Shown here piece after piece: positions 6,850-13,068 of a stretch of DNA of 19,493 nucleotides. This DNA comes from DASXUC01 sp036004445 (lineage in GTDB: Bacteria > Sysuimicrobiota > Sysuimicrobiia > Sysuimicrobiales > Kaftiobacteriaceae). Within the stretch, counting starts at the first letter, position 1; each line of letters starts with the position of its first letter. The DNA lies in contig DASYRL010000066.1 of NCBI GenBank assembly GCA_036004445.1, forward strand, positions 1 to 19,493, read 5' to 3'. The notes beneath the pieces were generated by a model that was not told the DNA's origin, did not search any database, and saw nothing but the letters and a program-made list of their open reading frames with translations. The translations under genes were made by a program, and so were the position numbers.

Positions 6850-8670
6850 ATGCGACGGCTGGCAGAGGTCCTGGAGGCGATTTCCGGGACGGCGAGTAAA
6901 CTCGAAAAGATCCGCCTGCTGGCCGAGTATCTGCCGATGCTGTCGGATCCTGAGCTCCGCATCGCCTGCACGTACCTGACCGGCTCGACCTTCCCGGCCG
7001 GTGATGCCCGCAAACTAAACGTCGGCTGGTCGGCGATCGTCGACGCGCTGTTCGAGGTCTCCGGCGCGGCGCCCGAGGCCCTCGACCAGTCGTACCTGCA
7101 GCACGGCGACCTCGGCATGGTCGCTTACGAACTCCTCGGCCGGAAGTCTCGCGAGGGACTGTTCCGCACACCGCTGACGCTGCGCGAAGTCGACCGCACG
7201 TTCTCGCAGCTGGCCGCCGCGGTAGGCAAAGGGTCGCGGGAGACCAAGCTGCAGGCGATGCGCGCGCTGTTCGCCGACGCCGATCCCCTCGAGGCGAAGT
7301 ATCTCGTGCGCATCATCACCTCGGACATGCGGGTTGGGCTGAAGGAAGGGCTACTGGAGGAGGCGATCGGCAAAGCCTTCGGCCAGAGCGTCGCCGACGT
7401 CCGCCGGGCCAACATGCTGATCAGCGACGTCGGGGAAGTCGCGGTGAGGGCGCGCGCCGGCACGTTGGCCGAGGCCACGCTGCGGCTGTTTCGGCCGTTT
7501 CATTTCATGCTCGCCGACACGATCTTCTCGGCGGAGGAAGCCTTCGAGCCGTTCGGCCGGCCGGGCGGCACGGCGGCCGCTCCCCTCGACTTCGCTCGGG
7601 GCCTGCGGCCGGAGTGGGTGATGGTCGAGGAGAAATACGACGGGATCCGCGCGCAGGTACATCGCCAGGGCGATCGCCTGGCCATCTACACGCGGACGCT
7701 GGACGAAATCACGCCGTCCTTCCCCGAGCTGCCCGCGGACCTGCACCGGCTCGCCGACCAATACATCGTCGACGGCGAGATCGTCGCCTGGCGACCCGCC
7801 CTGCACCGGAGCGGAGCGACTGGTGCGGGGGCCGGACGGGCCATCCCGTTCACGCACCTGCAGCAGCGCCTCCGCCGGAAGGATCCCGGCGATCTCCTCG
7901 AATCCGTGCCCGTCGTGATGTTCGTGTTTGACCTCCTCCACCTGAACGGGGAGGTGCTGCTGGACCGGCCGCTGGCCGAGCGCCGGAAGCTGCTCGAGGG
8001 CCTCCGGTTCGGCGACCGCGTGCAACCGGGGCTGTCGACGGCGGCCCGCGCGCCCGACGAGCTGGCCACACGCTTCCGGGAGGCGCGCGACCGCGGCAAT
8101 GAAGGCCTGGTCATCAAGCTGCCGGATTCCCGGTACCAGCCGGGTCGCCGGGGCCGCCAGTGGATGAAGCTGAAGGAAGAGCTCGCCACCCTCGACGTGG
8201 TCGTGGTGGCCGCCGAACACGGCCACGGCAAGCGCGCCGGGGTGCTGAGTGACGTCACCTTCGCGGTCCGCAACGGCGACGGCGAATTCCTCACGGTGGG
8301 AAAGGCGTACAGCGGGCTCACCGATGAAGAGATCGCCAACCTCACCGACTGGTTCCGCGCGCATACGGTGCAGGATCTGGGCCGCGTGAAGGTCGTCGAG
8401 CCCCAGATCGTCCTCGAGGTGGCCTTTGACGCGGTCACCAAGAGCGACCGCCACCGCTCGGGGTTCGCGCTGCGGTTCCCGCGGATCAAGCGCATTCGGG
8501 ACGACAAGCGCCCCGACGAGGTCAACACGCTGGAGGACGTAGAACGCATCTACGAGGCGCAGGGGGCCAGCCGGGGCGGCGATCCCCGAACCGTTCGCGA
8601 TGCTCAGGTTCAGCCCAAGCCCCGTGCCGTGCTGCCGGTTCATCCCCAGAGAGGCGGGCGGAAGCGATGA
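6850..8670 (+). CDS. lig: ATP-dependent DNA ligase (archaeal/LigB-like, three-domain)
   Basis: Seals nicks in duplex DNA through a ligase-AMP intermediate. It is 606 aa with the three-domain plan of archaeal and replicative ATP ligases: DNA-binding domain (about 1-205), adenylation domain (about 215-430), OB domain (about 435-560), then a basic tail (565-606). Motif I is EKYDGIRAQ with the adenylated lysine K262. Motif III is VDGEIVAW (307-314), motif IIIa FVFDLLHLNG (358-367), motif IV NEGLVIKLP (417-425), and motif V WMKLK (438-442). RFPRIKRIR (542-550) is typical of this group. Before motif I, residues 242-254 derive from a GC-rich inverted repeat and look like an added loop. No Ku, polymerase or phosphoesterase domain is present, so this is not LigD. 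ATG 6850 lies 15 bp after the previous stop and lacks a clear ribosome binding site. Confidence 0.93.
   Translation: MRRLAEVLEAISGTASKLEKIRLLAEYLPMLSDPELRIACTYLTGSTFPAGDARKLNVGWSAIVDALFEVSGAAPEALDQSYLQHGDLGMVAYELLGRKSREGLFRTPLTLREVDRTFSQLAAAVGKGSRETKLQAMRALFADADPLEAKYLVRIITSDMRVGLKEGLLEEAIGKAFGQSVADVRRANMLISDVGEVAVRARAGTLAEATLRLFRPFHFMLADTIFSAEEAFEPFGRPGGTAAAPLDFARGLRPEWVMVEEKYDGIRAQVHRQGDRLAIYTRTLDEITPSFPELPADLHRLADQYIVDGEIVAWRPALHRSGATGAGAGRAIPFTHLQQRLRRKDPGDLLESVPVVMFVFDLLHLNGEVLLDRPLAERRKLLEGLRFGDRVQPGLSTAARAPDELATRFREARDRGNEGLVIKLPDSRYQPGRRGRQWMKLKEELATLDVVVVAAEHGHGKRAGVLSDVTFAVRNGDGEFLTVGKAYSGLTDEEIANLTDWFRAHTVQDLGRVKVVEPQIVLEVAFDAVTKSDRHRSGFALRFPRIKRIRDDKRPDEVNTLEDVERIYEAQGASRGGDPRTVRDAQVQPKPRAVLPVHPQRGGRKR
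7574..7611. repeat. GC-rich inverted repeat in ligase coding sequence (REP-like)
   Basis: CGGCCGC (7574-7580) pairs with GCGGCCG (7605-7611), and CCCC (7582-7585) with GGGG (7598-7601), around the core TCGACTTCGCTC. The core CCCTCGACTTCGCTCGGG is, from memory, a widespread dispersed bacterial repeat. It is read in frame as PLDFARG within residues 242-254 of the ligase, just before the catalytic lysine motif. Stem is imperfect (3-nt bulge), so the call is moderate. Confidence 0.55.
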
Positions 8671-10028
8671 GGAAAGCAATCGGCGCGCAGGCGCCGCTGC
8701 GAGCCGACGCAGTCGGCGTGGCAGTCATTCTGGTCAGCGTGATCCTGGGAGTGCTTCTCGCGGGCGCGGCGCTCGCCGCGCCGCGGACCCCACCGGTGCC
8801 CGCGTCGCGCGGCGAGGTGCTGTACATCGAGGTCACCGGCGTCATCGCCCCCAGCACATCCCGCTACATCAACCGCGCCATCCGCGAGGCCACCGAGCTC
8901 CGCGCCGAGGCCCTGCTGATACAGCTGGACACCCCCGGCGGGTTGATGAAGTCGATGGACGACATCACCAAAGGGATGCTCAACGCCCAGGTGCCGATCC
9001 TCGTGTTCATCGCGCCCAGCGGGGCGCGGGCGGCCTCGGCCGGCGTGTTTGTCACCTATGCCGCCAACCTTGCCGCGATGGCGCCGGGGACCCACATCGG
9101 CGCGGCCCATCCCGTGGCCGTGGGTGAGCAGGGCGAGCAGAACAAGACCATGATCGCCAAGATTACCAACGACGCGGTAGCGAACATCAAGGCCATCGCC
9201 ACGCGGCGCGGCCGCAACGCGGAGTGGGCGGAGCAGGCCGTGCGGGAGAGCGTCTCGGTCAGCGATCAGGAGGCGGTCCGGCTCCATGTCGTCGATCTCA
9301 TCGCCCTCGACGTCACCGACCTGCTGGAGAAAGTCGACGGGCGCACCGTGGAGACCGCCGCCGGGCCCACGCGGCTCGCCACGCGGGGCGCGGTCGTGCG
9401 GACGGGCGAGATGGACGCGACCGAGCGATTCCTCGATCTGCTCAGCGACCCCAACATCGGTCTGATTCTCATGACGATTGCCATCTACGGCATCATCATC
9501 GAGATGGGCAACCCGGGCGCGATCCTCCCCGGCGTGCTGGGCGGCATTGCCTTGATCCTCGCGCTCACGTCGTTTGCCATCCTCGAGGTCAACGTCGCCG
9601 GCCTGGCGATGATCGGGCTGTCGCTGATCTTCTTCATCGCCGACATCAAAGTGCCCGGACACGGGGTGTTGACCATCGGGGGCGTCCTGGCGTTCGTCAT
9701 GGGGGCGGTCCTGCTGACCGAACGCTCGCTGCCGTTCCTCCGGGTCTCGATCCAACTGGCTGTCCTCATCGGCGTGCTCACCGGCGCATTCTTCCTCTTT
9801 GCGGTCACGGCTGGGCTGCGCGCGCAAAAGGTCCCCCCGCGCATGGGCGAGGAGCGTCTGGCCGGCGCCACCGGCGTCGCCCGCACGAACCTGGCCCCGG
9901 AGGGGGAGGTGTACGTGCTGGGCGAGGCCTGGAGCGCGTATGCCGATAACGGACACATCGCCCCGGGGGAGCGCGTGCAGGTGGTCGCCGTGGAAGGGCT
10001 GCGGCTGAAGGTACGCCCCCTGCGGTGA
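8667..10028 (+). CDS. nfeD: NfeD-family membrane serine protease (ClpP-class, long NfeD)
   Basis: A 453-aa long-form NfeD protein. Residues 16-38 form a hydrophobic signal or anchor segment. Residues about 48-230 are the ClpP-like crotonase-fold protease: IQLDTPGGL (85-93), then GARAASAGVF with candidate nucleophile S124, GTHIGAAHPV, and AKITNDAV with candidate general base K165. This is the Ser-Lys dyad known from the archaeal PH1510 relative. Residues about 264-385 hold four or five membrane helices. Residues about 398-453 form the NfeD OB-like domain (GEERLAGATGVA ... PGERVQVVAVEGLRLKVRP). Long NfeD proteases typically act with stomatin/SPFH partners in membrane quality control; no SPFH gene lies in the window. 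The start overlaps the ligase stop (ATGA) and the stop overlaps the tsaE start (GTGA). Confidence 0.9.
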   Translation: MRKAIGAQAPLRADAVGVAVILVSVILGVLLAGAALAAPRTPPVPASRGEVLYIEVTGVIAPSTSRYINRAIREATELRAEALLIQLDTPGGLMKSMDDITKGMLNAQVPILVFIAPSGARAASAGVFVTYAANLAAMAPGTHIGAAHPVAVGEQGEQNKTMIAKITNDAVANIKAIATRRGRNAEWAEQAVRESVSVSDQEAVRLHVVDLIALDVTDLLEKVDGRTVETAAGPTRLATRGAVVRTGEMDATERFLDLLSDPNIGLILMTIAIYGIIIEMGNPGAILPGVLGGIALILALTSFAILEVNVAGLAMIGLSLIFFIADIKVPGHGVLTIGGVLAFVMGAVLLTERSLPFLRVSIQLAVLIGVLTGAFFLFAVTAGLRAQKVPPRMGEERLAGATGVARTNLAPEGEVYVLGEAWSAYADNGHIAPGERVQVVAVEGLRLKVRPLR

Positions 10029-10579
10029 CAGGCAAGGGCGCAAGCGAGCAAGCGGGCAAGGGAGCAAACGGCACCAAACTCACCACGCACAGCGCGGAGG
10101 AGACCGAGGCGCTCGGGCGCCGGATCGGGAGGGTGCTGCGGGCGGGAGATGTGGTCGCCCTCTCTGGAGACCTCGGCACCGGCAAGACGGTGCTTGCCCA
10201 GGGCATCGTCGCCGGGGTGGGCGCGTCCGGCTACGTCGCCAGCCCGACCTTCACACTCATCCGCGAGTACACGGGAGCGGTGCCGGTCGCGCACGTAGAT
10301 TTCTACCGCATCGACGACCCAAGGCAGCTGGATGACCTGGGACTCGCGGACGTGTTCGCGGGGTCCATGCTGGTGATCGTCGAGTGGGCGGAGAAGGCGG
10401 GCGACTGGCTGCCGGCGGAGCACCTGTGGATCACGCTGGATTTTGGGGAGCAGGAAAACGACAGAGAAATTGAGGTTATACCTCGGGGAGATCGCTATCA
10501 CGGGATTGCCTCGTCCCGCCACGGCCCATTCGGGCCCCGCGGCTTCGGCTCACACGCTCCTCACGATGACCAAGCATAG
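10025..10579 (+). CDS. tsaE: tRNA t6A37 synthesis ATPase TsaE
   Basis: TsaE is the ATPase that cycles the TsaB-TsaD complex, which transfers threonylcarbamoyl to A37 of ANN-decoding tRNAs. The Walker A motif is GDLGTGKT (48-55). SPTFTLIREY (73-82) and HVDFYRID (90-97) are family signatures, and VIVEWAEK (117-124) holds the Walker B-side glutamate and tryptophan. At 184 aa it is longer than the usual 150-160. The first 17 residues come from an octamer tandem repeat, and the last 26 or so (from H159 on) come from a REP-like element, so both ends look rewritten by repeats. GTG 10025 overlaps the nfeD stop by 4 bp and no later ATG precedes the conserved core. The stop overlaps the tsaB start by 1 bp. 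Confidence 0.92.
   Translation: MTGKGASEQAGKGANGTKLTTHSAEETEALGRRIGRVLRAGDVVALSGDLGTGKTVLAQGIVAGVGASGYVASPTFTLIREYTGAVPVAHVDFYRIDDPRQLDDLGLADVFAGSMLVIVEWAEKAGDWLPAEHLWITLDFGEQENDREIEVIPRGDRYHGIASSRHGPFGPRGFGSHAPHDDQA
10032..10071 (+). repeat. octanucleotide tandem repeat, 5 units
   Basis: Five consecutive 8-bp units: GCAAGGGC, GCAAGCGA, GCAAGCGG, GCAAGGGA, GCAAACGG. They begin 7 bp after the tsaE start codon and encode residues about 3-16 (Gly/Lys/Ala/Ser-rich, not part of the TsaE fold). Because 8 is not a multiple of 3, gain or loss of a unit would shift the tsaE frame. Confidence 0.85.
10501..10573 (+). repeat. REP-like element forming tsaE 3' end
   Basis: Begins CGGGATTGCCTCGTC and ends CGCTCCTCACGATGACCAA. 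The ends match the second element at 15918-15948, which reads CGAGATTGCTTCG and then CTCGCAATGACCAA. The middle contains GGCCC-ATTC-GGGCC. It encodes the last TsaE residues and ends 4 bp before the tsaE stop. This is an expanded or diverged copy of the widespread ATTGCTTCG...GCAATGAC repeat type. Confidence 0.65.
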
Positions 10580-11253
10580 TGAGAATCCTCGCGATCGAGA
10601 CCGCCACGTCCATCGGGAGCGCCGCGCTGCTTGCCGGTGACGAGATGGTCGCCGAGGCGCAATCACTCCAGCCGAGGCGCCACCTGGAGTGGCTGGTGCC
10701 GGCGGTCAGCGACATGCTGGATGCGGCAAAGTGGCAGGTCGAAGACGTGGAGGGGATCGCCGTGTCCCGCGGCCCGGGTTCGTTCACCGGGCTGCGGATC
10801 GGCATGGCGACGGCGGCGGCCTGGGCTCGCGCCCGCGGCGTGCCGGTTGTCGGCGTCTCTACTCTGGAGGCAATCGCGTCGGGGATCCCCGAGCCGATCG
10901 GCCCTATCTGCGTGCTGCTCGACGCCCGGCAGGGGCAGTACGCCGGTGCGGTCTTGACCCGGCGCCACCGGGACGTTGCTCGGCTCACCGACGACGTGGT
11001 GGGAGATCTCACGACCACGCTGGAGATGGTCCCCGCCGACGGTCCGGTCGTTTTTGCCGGCGACGCGCTCGAGCACGTCTGGCCGGAGGTGGCCGCCCGG
11101 TTCGGCGCGCGGGCAGTACAGGCGCCCCGGGATCAATGGACGCCGCACGCCCGTGAGGTCGGCCGGTTAGGCCTGCGCCGACTGGCTTCGGGCGACCGCG
11201 ACGATCCGTACCTCCTGCTGCCCGCCTACACGCGCTCGCCGGTCCGGGAGTAA
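10579..11253 (+). CDS. tsaB: tRNA t6A37 synthesis protein TsaB
   Basis: Scaffold and regulatory partner of TsaD in t6A37 formation; it belongs to the ASKHA fold but lacks catalytic metal residues. It is 224 aa, normal for the family. ILAIETATSIGSAAL (3-17) is the N-terminal phosphate-loop-like motif, and SRGPGSFTGLRIG (63-75) is the TsaB signature, followed by PVVGVSTLEAIA. The GTG start (10579-10581) shares one base with the tsaE TAG stop. Upstream sequence is REP-like and has no ribosome binding site, so translation probably depends on termination-reinitiation from tsaE. The TAA stop is immediately followed by the palindrome at 11254. Confidence 0.94.
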   Translation: MRILAIETATSIGSAALLAGDEMVAEAQSLQPRRHLEWLVPAVSDMLDAAKWQVEDVEGIAVSRGPGSFTGLRIGMATAAAWARARGVPVVGVSTLEAIASGIPEPIGPICVLLDARQGQYAGAVLTRRHRDVARLTDDVVGDLTTTLEMVPADGPVVFAGDALEHVWPEVAARFGARAVQAPRDQWTPHAREVGRLGLRRLASGDRDDPYLLLPAYTRSPVRE

Positions 11254-11300
11254 CCCTCACCCCTTCCCTCTCCCCACAGGGGAGAGGGTGAGGGTGAGGG
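11254..11300. repeat. intergenic palindrome between tsaB and rimI
   Basis: Left arm 11254-11275 (CCCTCACCCC then TTCCCTCTCCCC) and right arm 11279-11300 pair at 20 of 22 positions around a 3-nt ACA loop. The arm nearest the loop, CCCTCTCCCC/GGGGAGAGGG, is perfect for 10 bp. No U-run follows, so it is not a standard terminator. The CCCTCACCC...GGGAGAGGGTGAGGG type is, from memory, a common dispersed bacterial repeat. Its right arm supplies the GTG codons and purine-rich sequence at the rimI start. Confidence 0.9.
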
Positions 11301-11827
11301 TGAAGAAAACCACTGTGAAGCAAATCACCCGCGTCATCCTGGCCGTCATGGTCCTCGAGGACATCCCGCGCGTACGCGAGATCGAGCAGCAGTCGTTCCG
11401 CACGATGTGGCCGCGGGAGGCCTACACGCACGAGCTCCGCGACAACCGGCTGGCCGCGTACATGGTGGCCCGCCTGGACCGCGAGATCGTCGGGTACGCG
11501 GGGATGTGGGTGATCATGGACGAGGCGCACATCACCACGATCGCCGTCGATCCCCTCCACCGCGGGCAGCATATCGGCGAACGCCTGCTGGTCGGCCTGA
11601 TCGACGACGCTCTGGAGCGGGGCGCCCGGTGGATGACGCTCGAGGTCCGCAAGAGCAATACCGGCGCGCAGGCACTGTATCACAAGTACGGATTCCGCGA
11701 GATCGGCATCCGCAAGGGCTACTACAGCGACAACCGCGAGGACGCGATCGTGATGTGGACCGGCAACCTGCGCGAGCTGGACTTCCAGCGCCGGTACGCG
11801 GAACTGAAGAAGACCTTCGAGGAGTGA
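11300..11827 (+). CDS. rimI: ribosomal-protein S18-alanine N-acetyltransferase (GNAT family)
   Basis: A GNAT acetyltransferase of the RimI group, which acetylates the N-terminal alanine of ribosomal protein S18 in E. coli; substrates vary in other lineages. From GTG 11300 it is 175 aa. The core starts VMVLEDIPRVREIEQQSF. TTIAVDPLHRGQHIGERLL is the acetyl-CoA loop (RGQHIG), and NTGAQALYHKYGFREIGIRKGYY is the RimI C-terminal signature, ending DAIVMW. Candidate GTG starts at 11288, 11294, 11300 and 11315 are all in frame. The first three lie in the palindrome's right arm; AGGG at 11291-11294 gives 11300 the best spacing. Location between tsaB and tsaD is a common bacterial arrangement. Confidence 0.92.
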   Translation: MKKTTVKQITRVILAVMVLEDIPRVREIEQQSFRTMWPREAYTHELRDNRLAAYMVARLDREIVGYAGMWVIMDEAHITTIAVDPLHRGQHIGERLLVGLIDDALERGARWMTLEVRKSNTGAQALYHKYGFREIGIRKGYYSDNREDAIVMWTGNLRELDFQRRYAELKKTFEE

Positions 11828-11904
11828 ATCGTGACTCGTGAATCGTGAATCGCCAGACCAGGGAAGCCCGAATTCTGATTCACGATTCACTATTCACTGT
11901 TCAC
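11824..11904. repeat. heptanucleotide arrays in inverted orientation (rimI-tsaD spacer)
   Basis: Left array 11824-11851: GTGAATC, GTGACTC, GTGAATC, GTGAATC. Right array 11877-11904: GATTCAC, GATTCAC, TATTCAC, TGTTCAC. The right array is the reverse complement of the left at 24 of 28 positions, with a 25-nt centre (11852-11876). The repeat overlaps the rimI stop codon on one side and ends one base before the tsaD ATG on the other, filling the whole spacer. It leaves no visible Shine-Dalgarno for tsaD. Confidence 0.9.
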
Positions 11905-11905
11905 G

Positions 11906-12913
11906 ATGTTGATTTTGGGCATTGAGACTTCTTGCGACGAGACCGCCGCGGCGCTCGTCGAGGACGGCCGGACGATCCGCAGCAACGTCATCGCCTCGCA
12001 GGCCGACCTGCACCGCCGGTTCGGCGGCGTCGTCCCCGAATTAGCCTCGCGGAAACACCTCGAACGCCTCCTGCCGGTCATCGATGAGGCGCTCGATCAG
12101 GCCGGTTGTACGCTGGAGAATGTCGACGGCCTAGCCGTGACCTGCGGCCCTGGACTGATCGGCGCGCTGGCCGTCGGCGTCGCCGCGGCCAAGGCGCTCG
12201 CCCTGACCCTCCATCGCCCGCTGGCCGGCGTGAATCACCTCGAGGGCCACATCTACGCCGGTCTCCTGACCGACCCGGACCTCCAGTTTCCCGCGCTGGC
12301 GCTGGTAGTGTCCGGCGCGCACACCGACCTCATCGCGATGGTCGGCCACGGCCGGTATCAGATCCTCGGGCGGACGCGTGACGACGCGGCCGGCGAGGCG
12401 TTCGACAAGGTCGCGCGCGCGATGGGACTGGGATATCCCGGCGGGCCGGCGCTGGATCTGCTGGGGCGGCAGGGTGACCCCGGCGGCGTGGTGTTGCCGG
12501 TCCCCATGGCGGAGTCCCTCGAGTTTTCGTTCAGCGGATTGAAGACGGCGGCACTGCGGGTGTGGCAGGCGGGCGATCGGACCAACGCGCGGTGGGTCGC
12601 AGACTTCGCGGCCGGCCTGCAGCACGTCGTCGCAAAGGCGCTGACCCAAAAAACGCTCGCCGCCGCCGAAATGACCCGGCCCCGCACTGTGATTCTGGCC
12701 GGGGGAGTAGCCGCAAACACAGTGCTGCGCGCCATGCTGTCGAGGGCAACCGCCGGGCGCGGCCTGAAATTGGTCATTCCGCCCCCGATCCTGTGTACGG
12801 ACAACGCGGCGATGACCGCCGCGGCCGGGTACTGGGCCCTGCTCCGCGGAGAAGAGGCACCGGCCACACTCTCAGCCTACAGCGACCTCCCACTGCGCGG
12901 TATCGCGGCCTGA
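11906..12913 (+). CDS. tsaD: tRNA N6-threonylcarbamoyladenosine transferase TsaD
   Basis: Catalytic subunit of the t6A37 complex: transfers the threonylcarbamoyl group from TC-AMP to tRNA A37. It is 335 aa, the standard length. ILGIETSCDETAAALV (3-18) is the signature N-terminus, and VTCGPGLIGALAVG is at 78-91. HLEGH (H111 and H115) holds the metal ligands, followed by the SGAHTDLI strand. LAGGVAANTVLR and PILCTDNAAMTAAAG close the active site, the latter with the metal/ATP-binding aspartate. The ATG at 11906 is fixed by the family N-terminus, yet the bases upstream belong to the heptamer palindrome and contain no ribosome binding site. Translation may be leaderless, rescued by a folded leader, or weak. 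The gene converges on the 13069-15333 gene. Confidence 0.96.
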   Translation: MLILGIETSCDETAAALVEDGRTIRSNVIASQADLHRRFGGVVPELASRKHLERLLPVIDEALDQAGCTLENVDGLAVTCGPGLIGALAVGVAAAKALALTLHRPLAGVNHLEGHIYAGLLTDPDLQFPALALVVSGAHTDLIAMVGHGRYQILGRTRDDAAGEAFDKVARAMGLGYPGGPALDLLGRQGDPGGVVLPVPMAESLEFSFSGLKTAALRVWQAGDRTNARWVADFAAGLQHVVAKALTQKTLAAAEMTRPRTVILAGGVAANTVLRAMLSRATAGRGLKLVIPPPILCTDNAAMTAAAGYWALLRGEEAPATLSAYSDLPLRGIAA

Positions 12914-12920
12914 TCGAGCC

Positions 12921-12967
12921 AAAATCCGAATATTCCATTTGAAGTGGTGCAATAATGTCCGGATTTT
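12921..12967. terminator. AT-rich hairpin between convergent tsaD and HD-GYP gene
   Basis: AAAATCCG (12921-12928) and CGGATTTT (12960-12967) pair perfectly. Further pairing to 12934/12954 brings the stem to 14 bp with one mismatch and one G-T wobble. The loop is about 19 nt. Both strands show a TTTT run at the outer end of the stem, so it could act as a bidirectional terminator for the two convergent genes. It is markedly AT-rich for this genome, and may instead belong to the neighbouring DnaA-box region. Confidence 0.5.
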
Positions 12968-12994
12968 CGCGCGGCGCCGGGGGCCCTTGAACAC

Positions 12995-13024
12995 TGTGGA
13001 TAATGTGAATAACCCTGTGAGTAA
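12995..13024 (-). promoter_or_regulatory. three tandem DnaA-box-like 9-mers
   Basis: On the minus strand these are TTATCCACA (12995-13003), TTATTCACA (13004-13012) and TTACTCACA (13016-13024). The first two match the E. coli consensus TTATNCACA exactly and abut each other. The third has one mismatch and lies 3 bp away. All share the same orientation. A GC-only block (about 12969-12986) and an AT-rich stretch (12918-12967) lie to the left. The array sits in the 155-bp convergent gap. It could be a DnaA regulatory cluster or a replication origin candidate. Confidence 0.6.
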
Positions 13025-13068
13025 AGCATTTGGCAATGGATTCGGTGTTTGGAACGGTCGGGGAAGGG

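Noticed and set aside
7799..7830. Weak inverted repeat CCCTGCACC / GGTGCGGGG in the ligase, near an apparent loop (residues 316-330)
   Set aside because: Only 7 of 9 positions pair, which is within chance for this GC content, so I do not call it an inserted element.
7351..10067. Long minus-strand frames opposite the ligase and nfeD
   Set aside because: Low-complexity shadow translations of GC-rich genes with intact motifs on the plus strand.
11254..11300. Palindrome after tsaB as an intrinsic terminator
   Set aside because: No T-tract follows the stem, and rimI starts inside or directly after it, so readthrough must occur.
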